DNA of 64,000 nt from CAVZBW01 sp963778465 (GCA_963778465.1 CAVZUK010000002.1:124001-188000), one strand, 5' to 3'. Shown: positions 36,112-45,406, numbered from the stretch's first letter. The notes: generated by a model not told the origin, from the sequence alone. Numbers and translations are program-made.

Positions 36112-37275
36112 ATGGCGGACATCGAGATCGGCATCTTCAAGTCGGGCCGCCGGGCCTACGGCTTCGACGACATCGCCATCGTGCCCAGCCGGCGGACGCG
36201 GGACCCCGAGGACGTGGACATCTCGTGGGAGATCGATGCCTACCGGTTCGAGCTGCCGCTGCTCGGCGCGGCGATGGACGGGGTGACGAGCCCGCAGACG
36301 GCCATCGAGCTCGGACGGCTCGGGGGGCTGGGCGTCCTCAACCTCGAGGGACTCTGGTCCCGCTACGAGGACCCGACGCGCCTCTTCGACGAGGTACGCG
36401 AGCTCGACGACGAGAAGGCCACGGCGCGCATGCAGCAGATGTACGCCGAGCCGATCCGGCCCGAGCTCGTGACCGAGCGCATCCGCCAGATGAAGGAGGC
36501 CGGCATCACGACGGCCGCCTCCGTCACCCCGCAGCGCACCGTCCAGCTGGCCCCGGCCATCCTGGCCGCCGAGCTGGATCTGCTCGTGATCCAGGGCACC
36601 GTGGTCTCCGCCGAGCACGTCTCCAAGACGACCGAGCCGCTCAACCTGAAGCGCTTCATCCGGGAGTTCGAGATCCCCGTCATCGTCGGCGGATGCGCCT
36701 CCTACCAGGCGGGCCTCCACCTCATGCGTACCGGGGCGGTCGGCGTGCTGGTCGGCGTGGGCCCCGGCAACGCCTGCACGACCCGGGGCGTCCTCGGCAT
36801 CGGCGTCCCGCAGGCCACCGCCATCGCCGACGTTGCCGGGGCCCGGATGCGCCACCTCGACGAGACCGGCGTCTACTGCCAGGTCATCGCCGACGGCGGG
36901 ATGAGCAAGGGCGGCGACATCGCCAAGGCGATCGCCTGCGGGGCCGACGCGGTGATGCTCGGCTCCCCGCTCACCTCCGCCGTCGAGGCCCCGGCCCGTG
37001 GGTTCCACTGGGGGATGGCGACGTTCCATCCGACCCTGCCGCGCGGCGCTCGGGTCCGCACGAGCGTCCGGGGCTCTCTCGAGGAGATCCTCCTCGGGCC
37101 GGCGCACCAGAACGACGGCCGGATGAACCTCTTCGGCGCCCTGCGCACCGCGATGGCCACCTGCGGCTACGAGAGCGTCAAGGAATTCCAGAAGGCCGAG
37201 GTCATGATCGCCCCCGCCCTCCAGACCGAGGGCAAGGCGCTGCAGCGCGCCCAGGGCGTGGGCATGGGCCATTGA
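36112..37275 (+). CDS. guaB3: GuaB3-family IMP dehydrogenase-related protein
   Basis: IMPDH-fold barrel of 387 residues without CBS domains, like the actinobacterial GuaB3 group. Family features are YGFDDIAIVPSRRTRDPEDV at the start, ELGRLGGLGVLNLEGLW, IQGTVVSAEHVS and VIADGGMSKGGDIAKAIACG. It keeps Cys222 in GPGNACTTRGVLGIG at the IMPDH catalytic-Cys position, with the following Thr. The end KALQRAQGVGMGH is not part of the core. ATG 36112 is preceded by GGAGGA. Oxidation of IMP to XMP is plausible but not proven; GMP reductase-like chemistry is another option. Confidence 0.85.
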   Translation: MADIEIGIFKSGRRAYGFDDIAIVPSRRTRDPEDVDISWEIDAYRFELPLLGAAMDGVTSPQTAIELGRLGGLGVLNLEGLWSRYEDPTRLFDEVRELDDEKATARMQQMYAEPIRPELVTERIRQMKEAGITTAASVTPQRTVQLAPAILAAELDLLVIQGTVVSAEHVSKTTEPLNLKRFIREFEIPVIVGGCASYQAGLHLMRTGAVGVLVGVGPGNACTTRGVLGIGVPQATAIADVAGARMRHLDETGVYCQVIADGGMSKGGDIAKAIACGADAVMLGSPLTSAVEAPARGFHWGMATFHPTLPRGARVRTSVRGSLEEILLGPAHQNDGRMNLFGALRTAMATCGYESVKEFQKAEVMIAPALQTEGKALQRAQGVGMGH

Positions 37276-37457
37276 GTGCCCGCCCGCAGCACGCGTCCCC
37301 CCTCCGGTGAGCCGGGCGTCGCCGGCGGCCGTGCCCGAGACCGTCGGGGCGGTGGGCCAGGGTGGGGGCATGTCCGTCGACCTGACCACCGACCAGTCCG
37401 CCGGCATCTCCATGGAAAGGTGGCGGACGTGATCGTCGGGCGCCCCGGCGCCATCGA

Positions 37458-39905
37458 GTGGGAGTGAGCCCCGGACGGGACGCCGTGTGGCGCGACACCC
37501 TCTTTGACGACGCCTTCTTGGAGGACGGGGACCCGGACCAGGAGGATGGCGCCACCGGCGAGGACGACGCCCGTGGGGGAGAGGACGACCCGGTCGAGCT
37601 CGAGCACCGACCCAGCCCGGCCGCCACCACCGCCGCGACGGCGGCCGCGGCCGCAGCGGCCGGCGATCGCTGGGGGCCCGACGACCTGTTCGAGCCCGGC
37701 GACGAGACCGTGGCCGCGGCGGAGCGCTCGTGGGCCGACGAGAAGGCCGCCGCCCGGCTCGTCGAGGACCTGACCGAACCCCAGCGCGCCGCGGTCGAGC
37801 ACCGTGGCGGCCCCCTGCTCGTGGTGGCGGGTGCCGGCTCGGGCAAGACCCGGGTGCTCACCCGACGGGTCGCCCACCTGATGGCCACGGCGGACGCCGC
37901 CCCGTGGGAGATCCTCGCCATCACCTTCACCAACAAGGCGGCCAACGAGATGCGCCACCGGGTGGCCGAGCTGGTCGGGCGCCGGGCTCAGCGGATGTGG
38001 GTGTCGACCTTCCACTCGGCGTGCCTGCGCATCCTGCGGGCCCACGCCACCCGCCTCGGGTACCGCTCGTCGTTCACCATCTACGACGAGACCGACTCGA
38101 GGCGGCTGATCGAGCTGGTCGTGGCCGAGCACGGCCTCGACCCGAAGCGCCTGCCCCCACGCTCGGTCGGGGCCGTGATCTCCCAGGCCAAGTCCGAGCT
38201 GGTCGACTTCGAGAGCTTCAAGGCGGCCGCCCTGGACGAGGGCGACCCCTTCCGGCGCCGCATCGGCGGCGTCTACGCCGACTACCAGCAGCGGCTCCTC
38301 GCGGCCAACGCGATGGACTTCGACGACCTCTTGATGGTCACCGTCAACCTGCTCGAGGCGTGCCCCGACGTGCTCGAGCACTACCAGCAGCGCTTCACCC
38401 ACGTCCTCGTCGACGAGTTCCAGGACACCAACCGGGCCCAGGACGAGCTCGTCCGGCTCCTCGGGCGCGCCCACCGCAACGTGTGCGTGGTGGGCGACGC
38501 CGACCAGAGCATCTACCGCTGGCGGGGCGCCGAGGTGCGCAACATCTTGGAGTTCGAGCTGGCGTTCCCCGACGTGACCGTCGTGTCGCTCGAGCAGAAC
38601 TTCCGTTCGACCAGGACCATCCTCGACGCGGCCAACGCCCTGATCGAGCACAACACGACCCGGCGCCCCAAGCACCTGTGGACCGACGGGGAGGCCGGCG
38701 CCCCCATCACCCGCTACCGGGCGGAGGACGAGCGTGACGAGGCGGCGTGGGTCGCCCGGGAGGCCCTCCGCCAGCACTCCGACGACCAGCTTCCCTACGG
38801 GCAGGTCGCCGTCTTCTACCGGACCAACGCCCAGAGCCGGGTGATGGAGGAGGAGTTCGCCGCCCTCGGCATCCCCTACCGGGTGATCGGCGGGACCCGC
38901 TTCTACGACCGCCGGGAGGTCAAGGACCTCCTCGCCTACCTCCGGATCGTCGCCAATCCCGACGACGAGATCTCGGCGCGCCGGATCGTCAACGTCCCCA
39001 AGCGCGGGATCGGCAACACCTCGGTGGCCCGGCTCACGGGTTGGGCGGTCAACCACCGGGTCCCCTTCGTGGCGGCCCTCGGGCAGGCCGAGGATGCCGG
39101 CCTCTCCGGCAAGGCCGCCAAGGGGGCGGGCCAGCTGGCCGCGCTGCTGGACGAGCTGCGCGCCCTGGCCGACCGGGTCCCACCGGCCGAGCTGGTCCAG
39201 GCGGTGGCGGACCGCACCGGCTACCTGGAGGAGCTCGTCGCCGAGGGGACGCACGAGGCCGACGGCCGGATCGAGAACATCGGGGAGCTGGTCGACGTGG
39301 CGGCGGGCTTCGAGGACCTGGCGGAGATGCTCGAGTCGGTCGCCCTGGTCACCGACGCCGACGAGGTGGAGGACGACGCCAACACCGTCTCGCTGATGAC
39401 CCTCCACGTGGCCAAGGGCCTGGAGTTCTCCTCCGTGTTCCTCGTCGGGATGGAGGACGGGGTCTTCCCGCACCTGCGCTCGCTCGGCGACCCCGCCGCC
39501 CTGGAGGAGGAGCGCCGGCTCTGCTACGTCGGCGTCACCCGCGCCCGGCGCCGCCTCGCCCTCTCCCACGCCTGGAGCCGCATCATGTGGGGCAGCTCGT
39601 CGCAGTGCATCCCGAGCCGCTTCCTCTCGGAGATCCCCTCGGAGCTGATCGAGGACGCCGGCCGGCCCACCCGGCACGGGAGCCTCGGGGGCGTGGGCAC
39701 CCGCCCGCCGTCCCTGCGGGGCGCGCCGCGCCGGCCGCCCCTGCTCGACCTGGTGCCCGGCGACGCCGTGGTCCACGACCGCTGGGGCGACGGCATCGTG
39801 CTCAGCACGTCGGGCGACGGGGAGCGGCTCGAGGCCCGGGTCCGCTTCGCCTCCGCCGGCGAGAAGCGCCTCTTGGTGGTGGTGGCCCCGCTCCAGCGCC
39901 CCTGA
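37458..39905 (+). CDS. ATP-dependent DNA helicase UvrD/PcrA
   Basis: SF1A 3'-5' helicase for repair and replication. Motif I is VVAGAGSGKTRVLTRR near residue 122, Ia ITFTNKAANEMRHR, II VDEFQDTN, III GDADQSIYRWRGA, IV EQNFRST, V VSLMTLHVAKGLEF and VI CYVGVTRARRRLALS. The first 105 residues are acidic and Ala-rich with no domain, and the true start may lie inside them. GTG 37458 and GTG 37464 are both possible. The C-terminal GDAVVHDRWGDGIVL is the Tudor-like element that binds RNA polymerase in PcrA. Length as written is 815 residues. Confidence 0.93.
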   Translation: MGVSPGRDAVWRDTLFDDAFLEDGDPDQEDGATGEDDARGGEDDPVELEHRPSPAATTAATAAAAAAAGDRWGPDDLFEPGDETVAAAERSWADEKAAARLVEDLTEPQRAAVEHRGGPLLVVAGAGSGKTRVLTRRVAHLMATADAAPWEILAITFTNKAANEMRHRVAELVGRRAQRMWVSTFHSACLRILRAHATRLGYRSSFTIYDETDSRRLIELVVAEHGLDPKRLPPRSVGAVISQAKSELVDFESFKAAALDEGDPFRRRIGGVYADYQQRLLAANAMDFDDLLMVTVNLLEACPDVLEHYQQRFTHVLVDEFQDTNRAQDELVRLLGRAHRNVCVVGDADQSIYRWRGAEVRNILEFELAFPDVTVVSLEQNFRSTRTILDAANALIEHNTTRRPKHLWTDGEAGAPITRYRAEDERDEAAWVAREALRQHSDDQLPYGQVAVFYRTNAQSRVMEEEFAALGIPYRVIGGTRFYDRREVKDLLAYLRIVANPDDEISARRIVNVPKRGIGNTSVARLTGWAVNHRVPFVAALGQAEDAGLSGKAAKGAGQLAALLDELRALADRVPPAELVQAVADRTGYLEELVAEGTHEADGRIENIGELVDVAAGFEDLAEMLESVALVTDADEVEDDANTVSLMTLHVAKGLEFSSVFLVGMEDGVFPHLRSLGDPAALEEERRLCYVGVTRARRRLALSHAWSRIMWGSSSQCIPSRFLSEIPSELIEDAGRPTRHGSLGGVGTRPPSLRGAPRRPPLLDLVPGDAVVHDRWGDGIVLSTSGDGERLEARVRFASAGEKRLLVVVAPLQRP

Positions 39906-39964
39906 CCGTCGGGCGGCACGGTGAGCTGCTTTTACGTCGGCTGCGTGGCAAGCTGGATGGGCCC

Positions 39965-41336
39965 ATGAGCACTCCCACCCGCACCCCGACGCGTGGTGAG
40001 TACGAGTCCCCTGGCGCGCCGGCTCCGCGGCCGCGTCGCGGACCGTCCCACCGGCGATCCCGGAAGCGCCGCACCCGCGAGCAGATCATCCGCCGCCGGC
40101 GCATCGCCGTCTTGGTGCTCGCCGTGGTGCTGATCTTCGTCGGCTGGGTCGGGGTGTCGCTGGGCCAGGCGCTGACCAACCCGGCGCTCGGCTCCTCCGT
40201 CGGCGCCCGCCTCGCCGAGTGGTTCCGCGAGCACGGCGGCGCGCCGATCGTCAACTGGGCCGAGAACGTCTGGTACAGCCACCACCAGCCCAAGAAGGGC
40301 GGCAAGCCGCCCTCGGGCGCCTTCACCGCCCAGGGCCACACGTCGTCGACCAACGCGGCGAACGCCGCGACCGTCGCCCACCTGCCGACGCCGGCGCCCG
40401 TCACCTCGCCCGCCACCCCGCCGCTGCCCGGCGAGGGCCAGTGGCAGCCGGTCGGCCGGACCATCGACGGGACCCCCGCCGTCTACGAGGCCTTCGTCCG
40501 CCCCAACGCCGTGAACACGAGCTACGTCGTCGGCATCGCCTGGATGGACACGAAGCTCCTGTCGGCCACCCTGTACTCGGGGAGCACCATCCCCGGCGGC
40601 GGCCCCTTCACCCACACGGCGCCGATCACGCCGACCGCGGCGACGACCCTCGTCACGGCCTTCAACGCCGGCTTCCTCATGAGCGGGGCCAACGGCGGCT
40701 ACTACACCGACGGCACCCAGCAGATCCCGCTCGTCAACGGGGCGGCGTCGATCGTCATCTACAAGGACGGGTCGATCAACATCGGGGCGTGGAACGAGAA
40801 CGGGTTGACCATGACCCCGAACGTGGTCTCGGTCCGCCAGAACCTCGACCTCCTCGTCAACAACGGCCAACCGGCAGCGGGGCTGTCCTCGAACGACAAC
40901 AACCAATTGGGGTGACACCCTCGGCGGCGCGGCAGCGGTGTGGCGCTCGGGGCTCGGCATCACCGCCAACGGGGCCATCGTCTACGTGGGCGGCCCGGCG
41001 ATGGAGATCACCGACGTGGCGGACCTCCTGATCCGGGCGGGCGCCGTGCGGGGCATGGAGCTCGACATCAACACCGACTGGGTGAACTTCGCCAGCTACG
41101 CGCCGACGCCCCCCGACGGCGGCGCCGCCACCCCGCAGAACGGGACCAACTTGATCTCTTCGATGACCGGGGGCACCGACCGCTACTTCCAGTCGTACTG
41201 GTCCCGCGACTTCGTCACGATGTCGGCGCGGTCGCCCTCGGCGATCAAGAGCGGATCGAACCAGGCCGGCACGATCACCCCGAGCACGACGTCGACCACG
41301 ACTCCGAGGAGCACCCGGTCGGCTCGCGGCCCGTAG
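39965..41336 (+). CDS. Membrane-anchored phosphodiester glycosidase (NAGPA-like), single-base frameshift near 40906
   Basis: Basic N-terminus (about 45 residues), one transmembrane segment near residues 46-66 (RIAVLVLAVVLIFVGWVGV), a Thr/Ala/Pro linker, then a NAGPA-type domain that should act outside the cell. Domain marks are TAFNAGFLMSGANGGYYTDG, SIVIYKDGSINIGAWNENG and, after the break, GITANGAIVYVGGPAM and MELDINTDWVNFASY. One extra T near 40904-40907 (CAATTGGGG for CAATGGGG) stops the frame at 40915. Removing it reads NNQWGDTLGGAAAVWRSGLG and gives 456 residues ending at 41336. Homologues are thought to split phosphodiester-linked sugars; the substrate here is unknown. Confidence 0.85.
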
Positions 41337-41361
41337 GGGGGTGGCTTCGACGAGCGCCCGG

Positions 41362-41378
41362 CCCCGGCACTGCCGGGG
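41362..41378 (+). terminator. Hairpin downstream of the phosphodiester glycosidase gene
   Basis: CCCCGGCA and TGCCGGGG flank one base and can fold into a tight GC hairpin, followed by the pyrimidine-rich TCCGTTCCTTT. It lies between convergent genes. The orientation of the T-rich part suits the plus strand. Confidence 0.45.
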
Positions 41379-41417
41379 TCCGTTCCTTTAACGGGGCTCT
41401 CGGTCGTATCGGGGCTC

Positions 41418-42179
41418 TCAGCCGGGCAGGCGCCGCCAGACCGACTGGGGGAGCAGGCGAAAGACGAAGAAGGCCCACCGCAGGACGGTGGGCACCCAGA
41501 TCACGCTCTGGTTGGTCGTGAGGCCCTGGACGATGGCGTCGGCGACGACGTCCGCCGTGGTGGAGAACGGCGCCGCCGGCATCCCCTGGGTCATCTTGGT
41601 CTTGACGAAGCCCGGCCGCACCACCTGGACCACTACGCCCGTGCTGCGGGTGGCCTCCGAGAGGCCCAAGGCGAAGGCGTCGAGGCCTGCCTTGGCCGAG
41701 CCGTAGAGGTAGTTGGCCCGTCGGACCCGGACTCCCGCCACGGAGGAGAGCACGACCACCCGGCCGTGGCCCTGGCCGTCCAGGCGCCAGGCGGCTCGGG
41801 TCAAGGCGGCCGCGGGCCAGGCGTAGTTGACCGCGGCGATCTCGGCCACCCGGTCCGGCTCGTGCTCGTCCTTGTCCTGCTGCCCGAGCATGCCGACGGC
41901 CATCACGACGAGGTCGACCTCGCCCGCCAGCTCGAAGCAGCGGTCGACGGCACCGGCCGCACCCGCGACGTCGGTCGCCTCGAAGGGCACCGTGTGGACG
42001 GTGGTCGCCCCGGCCGCCCGGGCCTCGTCGGCGGCCCGCTCCAGCCCGGAGGCGTCGCGGCCCGCGAGGACGACGTTGCGGCAGCGGGCGGCGGCGAGCC
42101 GCCGGACGAGGGCCCTCGCGATGTCGGACGTGCCGCCGAGGATCACGGCCGACTGGGGATTGCCGAAGGCGTCGTTCAC
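41418..42179 (-). CDS. dprE2: Decaprenylphosphoryl-2-keto-ribose reductase, DprE2-like SDR
   Basis: Short-chain dehydrogenase of 253 residues. The NAD(P) site is VILGGTSDIARALV, followed by NNAG-region VVMAVGMLG, catalytic Ser in VVVLSSVAGVRVR and the YLYGSAKAG Tyr-x3-Lys pair. Together with DprE1 it epimerises decaprenylphosphoryl-ribose to the arabinose donor used for cell-envelope arabinans. GTG 42179 overlaps the dprE1 stop (GTGA), so the two are translationally coupled. The C-terminus FVFRLLPQSVWRRLPG is membrane-associating in character. Confidence 0.88.
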   Translation of the reverse strand: MNDAFGNPQSAVILGGTSDIARALVRRLAAARCRNVVLAGRDASGLERAADEARAAGATTVHTVPFEATDVAGAAGAVDRCFELAGEVDLVVMAVGMLGQQDKDEHEPDRVAEIAAVNYAWPAAALTRAAWRLDGQGHGRVVVLSSVAGVRVRRANYLYGSAKAGLDAFALGLSEATRSTGVVVQVVRPGFVKTKMTQGMPAAPFSTTADVVADAIVQGLTTNQSVIWVPTVLRWAFFVFRLLPQSVWRRLPG

Positions 42180-43837
42180 GCTTGTTCCTTGTTCGTTGGC
42201 GGGCTCGCTGACGGGCTTGCCGGCGGGCCGGTTGAGGCCGGCGGGCCAGTTGAGGGGCTGACGGGTGGCTTGGCGGACCGGGAGCCCGCTGGGCTCTTCT
42301 TGGCCGCGCCCTTCGACCTCGACGTGCTCCCGGATCCCGACGGGCGCGACGTGGCCCCCTTCGCGGCCGCGGCGCGCGGCGCCCGTGCGCGTGCCGTCTT
42401 GCGGGTCGGCGCGCCCGGCCGCCCGGAGGTCTCCGGTGAGACGGGGTCCAGTCGGAGCCGGCTCGAGAGGTCCGAGCGCAGCCGGCCCTCGGGATCGACG
42501 CGGCGGCGCACCGCCGCCAGCTCGTCGAGGCGCGGGTACATGGTCCGGAGGTGGTCGGGGCGGAGCCGGGAGTCCTTGGCCAGGTAGACCCGGCCGCCCG
42601 CTTCGGCCACTAGGTCGTCGAGCCGGTCGAGCACCTCGCCGAGGCCCGGTGGCCCGACGGGGAGGTCGAGGGCCAGCGTCCAGCCCTCCAGCGGGAACGA
42701 GAGCGGGCCCGGGTCACCCGGGCCGAAGCGCTTCAGGACCGCGAGGAACGAGGGCACGCGCCGCTCGCTCAGGAGCCGCACCGCCTGCCGCACCGTGTCG
42801 CCGTGGCGGTCGTCGACCGCGAACTGGTACTGGAGGAAGCCACGGGGCCCGTAGAGGAGGTTCCAGTCCGCGACGCCGTCGAGGGGGTGGAAGAAGCCGG
42901 GGATCGGCTGGGGCTCACGCAGCCTCCGGCGGGGCGCCCTCCGGTACATGGCCTCGTTGAAGGCGCGGATGCTCAGGGGGTTGAGCAGGCCCGGCGGGGC
43001 CACGGTGGGCACCCGCAGCCGGGTGGCCTCGGGGAAGGCGAGGGCCCGCCGGCGCCGACGGGGGTCCAGGTCCTCCCGCGCGCCGTGGTCCCCCCGGGTC
43101 AGGACCGCCCGCCCCGAGTGTCGGCCCGTCGTCATGCAGTCGACCCAGGCGACCGAGTAGCGGTAGAGGTGGTCGGAGCCCTCCATGAGGCTCATCACGC
43201 CGTCGAGGTCGTCGGTGCGCTCGGTGTCGACGAGGACCCACGTGGTCTCGACGGGCACCAACTGCACGGTGGCCTCGGTCACGACGCCGGTGAGGCCCAT
43301 CCCGCCGGCCGTGGCCCAGAAGAGGTCCGGGTCGGTCGCCTCGGACACCCGGAGGACCCCGGTCGGCGTGGCCAGCTCGAAGTCGACGACGTGGCGGCAG
43401 AAGCTCCCGTCGCGGTGGTGGTTCTTGCCGTGGATGTCGGCGGCGATGGCGCCGCCGATCGTGACCTGCCGGGTGCCCGGGGTCACGGGTACGAACCAAC
43501 CCTGAGGGAGGAACCGCCGCATGATCTCGTCCAGGCTGACGCCGCCGCCGGCCCGGAGCAGTCCCCCCTCCCGGTCCACGAGCTCGAGGTCGTCGAGCGC
43601 GGAGGTGTCGATCACGGTCCCCCCGGCGCACTGGGCGGCGTCGCCGTAACAACGCCCGAGGCCCCGGGGGATCAGGTGCCCGGCTGGCGCCGCCGCGAGG
43701 ACGCTCGCCACGGACTCGCCGTCGGCGGGCGTGAGGAGCGCGGCCCGGCTCGGGGCGGTCCGTCCCCAGCCCGTGAGCAGCCGCTGGGGCGCAGCGTCCA
43801 GGGAGGCTCCCGGGTCCTCCTGTCTCGCGACGGTCAT
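42176..43837 (-). CDS. dprE1: Decaprenylphosphoryl-ribose oxidase, DprE1-like, with basic C-terminal tail
   Basis: FAD-dependent oxidase of the VAO family. The first 467 residues match DprE1: FAD-binding PRGLGRCYGDAAQ and IGGAIAADIHGKNHH (His136), substrate region GPRGFLQYQFAV, and catalytic Lys421 in YLAKDSR. The position equivalent to Cys387 of M. tuberculosis, the covalent target of benzothiazinones, is Ala389 (GWTLALDL). A further 86 residues rich in Ser, Pro, Ala, Lys and Arg form a tail absent from typical DprE1. The gene starts 7 bases after the upstream ubiA-type gene in the same operon. Confidence 0.9.
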   Translation of the reverse strand: MTVARQEDPGASLDAAPQRLLTGWGRTAPSRAALLTPADGESVASVLAAAPAGHLIPRGLGRCYGDAAQCAGGTVIDTSALDDLELVDREGGLLRAGGGVSLDEIMRRFLPQGWFVPVTPGTRQVTIGGAIAADIHGKNHHRDGSFCRHVVDFELATPTGVLRVSEATDPDLFWATAGGMGLTGVVTEATVQLVPVETTWVLVDTERTDDLDGVMSLMEGSDHLYRYSVAWVDCMTTGRHSGRAVLTRGDHGAREDLDPRRRRRALAFPEATRLRVPTVAPPGLLNPLSIRAFNEAMYRRAPRRRLREPQPIPGFFHPLDGVADWNLLYGPRGFLQYQFAVDDRHGDTVRQAVRLLSERRVPSFLAVLKRFGPGDPGPLSFPLEGWTLALDLPVGPPGLGEVLDRLDDLVAEAGGRVYLAKDSRLRPDHLRTMYPRLDELAAVRRRVDPEGRLRSDLSSRLRLDPVSPETSGRPGAPTRKTARARAPRAAAAKGATSRPSGSGSTSRSKGAAKKSPAGSRSAKPPVSPSTGPPASTGPPASPSASPPTNKEQA

Positions 43838-43844
43838 CGAGGGC

Positions 43845-44855
43845 TCAGGCGTAGACGCCGATCGCGAAGAGGGCCACCCAGAACAGGCCCAGGATCTGCA
43901 GCTGGTGATCGCTCAGGGCCAGGTCCTCGGGTGTCCCTCCCTTGTCGTCGAGCAGCAGCCACAGCACGTGGAGCACGCCGAGGATGATCGGGACCACGGT
44001 CAGCTCGATCACGACGGGATGGTCCCCCCGGTGCCCGGCCAGCCCGGTCCTATCGAAGGCCCACAGGCAGTAGGCGGTCACGGTGACCGTCGCGGAGAGC
44101 ACGAGAGTGCTCTGGAGGAAGGTCCGGCTGTACTGGCTGAGCACGGCCCGGTGCGCCCCCCGGTCCTCCCCCAGGTGCTGGTACTCCGCCGCCCGCTTCC
44201 CGGCGACGATGAACAGGGCGCCGAACGAGGTGACGACGAGGAACCAGTTGGTCAGGGGCACGTGGGTCCCGACGCCCCCGGCGACCGCCCGCACGACGAA
44301 CCCGCTCGCCACGACGCCCATCTCGATGACCGGCTCGCGCTTCAGCCAGAGGCTGTAGCCGAGTGCGGGCACGGCCACGTAGGCGGCCATCACAACGAAG
44401 AACTGCCAGCCCGCGAGGAGCCAGGCTCCGGCAAGGCCGACGGCGGCGAGGGAGAGCCCGATCGAGGCGGCGGCGGGCTCGGAGATGGCCCCCGAGGCCA
44501 CCGGCCGGTGGCGCTTCTTCGGGTGCCGGCGGTCCGCCTCGGCGTCGAGGGCGTCGTTCACCAGGTAGGTGCCGGAGGCGACGACGCAGAAGATGCCGAA
44601 GACCCCGAGGGCGTGGAGGAAGACATTGAGGTGGGTAAGGACCGCCGCCGCCGCCGGGGCCATGAACACGAGGACGTTCTTGGACCACTGTCTCGGCCTC
44701 AGGGCGCGCACATAGTCCCTGACCAACCGGTGCGCCGAGGGCTTGGTCCCGTCCGGGGGGACGGGAGCCGGAGACACGGAGGCCGCCGGATCCTGCCGAG
44801 CGCTGGGGGTCGGGGTCGAAGGGGTCAAGGGAGGCGTGGACGCATGCTCGACCAC
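43845..44855 (-). CDS. ubiA: Decaprenyl-phosphate phosphoribosyltransferase (UbiA superfamily)
   Basis: Integral membrane prenyltransferase with about 8-9 helices that attaches phosphoribose to polyprenyl phosphate, the step before DprE1/DprE2. The first Asp-rich motif is NDALDAEADRRHPKKRHRP, typical of the Rv3806c group, with a second acidic region around YQHLGEDRGAHR. The N-terminal 45 residues are Pro/Ser/Thr-rich. GTG 44855 is chosen because TACCGT lies 8 bases upstream; an in-frame GTG at 44873 would sit inside that promoter. The product is 336 residues. Confidence 0.88.
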   Translation of the reverse strand: MVEHASTPPLTPSTPTPSARQDPAASVSPAPVPPDGTKPSAHRLVRDYVRALRPRQWSKNVLVFMAPAAAAVLTHLNVFLHALGVFGIFCVVASGTYLVNDALDAEADRRHPKKRHRPVASGAISEPAAASIGLSLAAVGLAGAWLLAGWQFFVVMAAYVAVPALGYSLWLKREPVIEMGVVASGFVVRAVAGGVGTHVPLTNWFLVVTSFGALFIVAGKRAAEYQHLGEDRGAHRAVLSQYSRTFLQSTLVLSATVTVTAYCLWAFDRTGLAGHRGDHPVVIELTVVPIILGVLHVLWLLLDDKGGTPEDLALSDHQLQILGLFWVALFAIGVYA

Positions 44856-44863
44856 CGCGTTCG

Positions 44864-44869
44864 ACGGTA
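44864..44869 (-). promoter_or_regulatory. Leaderless -10 element (TACCGT) for ubiA-dprE1-dprE2
   Basis: On the minus strand TACCGT is followed by 8 bases and GTG at 44855. It is the only candidate promoter for the three-gene minus-strand operon and shares a 125-base divergent region with the next plus-strand gene. Confidence 0.5.
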
Positions 44870-44966
44870 CCACACGCCCTGGTCAGGAGGGCGCTGCGGA
44901 GGAGCCGGCGTCACCGGCCGGCGCTGCGGCGAGGGAAGACGTCGTCCGGGCGACGGTGGGGCTGCG

Positions 44967-44972
44967 TATCAT
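44967..44972 (+). promoter_or_regulatory. Leaderless -10 element (TATCAT) for the B12-binding subunit gene
   Basis: TATCAT is followed by 8 bases and ATG 44981. No ribosome-binding site is present. The hexamer differs from TATAAT at one position, making it one of the better matches in the set. Confidence 0.6.
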
Positions 44973-44980
44973 CTGGCCCG

Positions 44981-45406
44981 ATGAAGCGTCCCTACCGCGT
45001 GGTCGTGGCCAAGCCCGGGCTCGACGGACACGACCGGGGGGCCAAGGTGATCGCCCGGGCACTGAGGGACGCCGGCTTCGAGGTCATCTACACCGGCCTC
45101 CACCAGACCCCCGAGCAGATCGTGGACGCCGCCGTCCAGGAGGACGCCGACGCGGTCGGGCTCTCGCTGCTCTCGGGCGCCCACCTCACCCTCGTGCCGC
45201 GCATCGTCGACGGCCTCCGGGCGGCCGGGCTCGACGATCTGCTCGTCATCGTGGGCGGCATCATCCCCGAGGGGGACTTCGCCGCGCTCCACGAGGCGGG
45301 GGCGGATCGGATCTTCACGCCGGGCGAGCCCCTGGCCAACATCGTCTCGTGGCTGTCGGGCGCCCTCGACGAGCGGGAGGAGAGGGTGGCCGGGCAGGCC
45401 GGTTAG
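44981..45406 (+). CDS. Cobalamin-binding subunit of an acyl-CoA mutase
   Basis: A stand-alone B12-binding domain of 141 residues. The base-off/His-on motif is D15-G-H17-D-R-G20 in KPGLDGHDRGAKV, with LSLLSGAHL and VGGIIPEGD completing the cobalamin pocket. Such proteins are small subunits of methylmalonyl-CoA mutase or related isobutyryl/ethylmalonyl-CoA mutases; a large catalytic subunit is not in the window. Its position beside succinyl-CoA synthetase suits the methylmalonyl-CoA to succinyl-CoA route, but which mutase it serves is open. Confidence 0.88.
   Translation: MKRPYRVVVAKPGLDGHDRGAKVIARALRDAGFEVIYTGLHQTPEQIVDAAVQEDADAVGLSLLSGAHLTLVPRIVDGLRAAGLDDLLVIVGGIIPEGDFAALHEAGADRIFTPGEPLANIVSWLSGALDEREERVAGQAG

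Noticed and set aside
37276..37457. Possible small genes between guaB3 and pcrA
   Set aside because: Only short frames without ribosome-binding sites or recognisable products; I see nothing else in this stretch.
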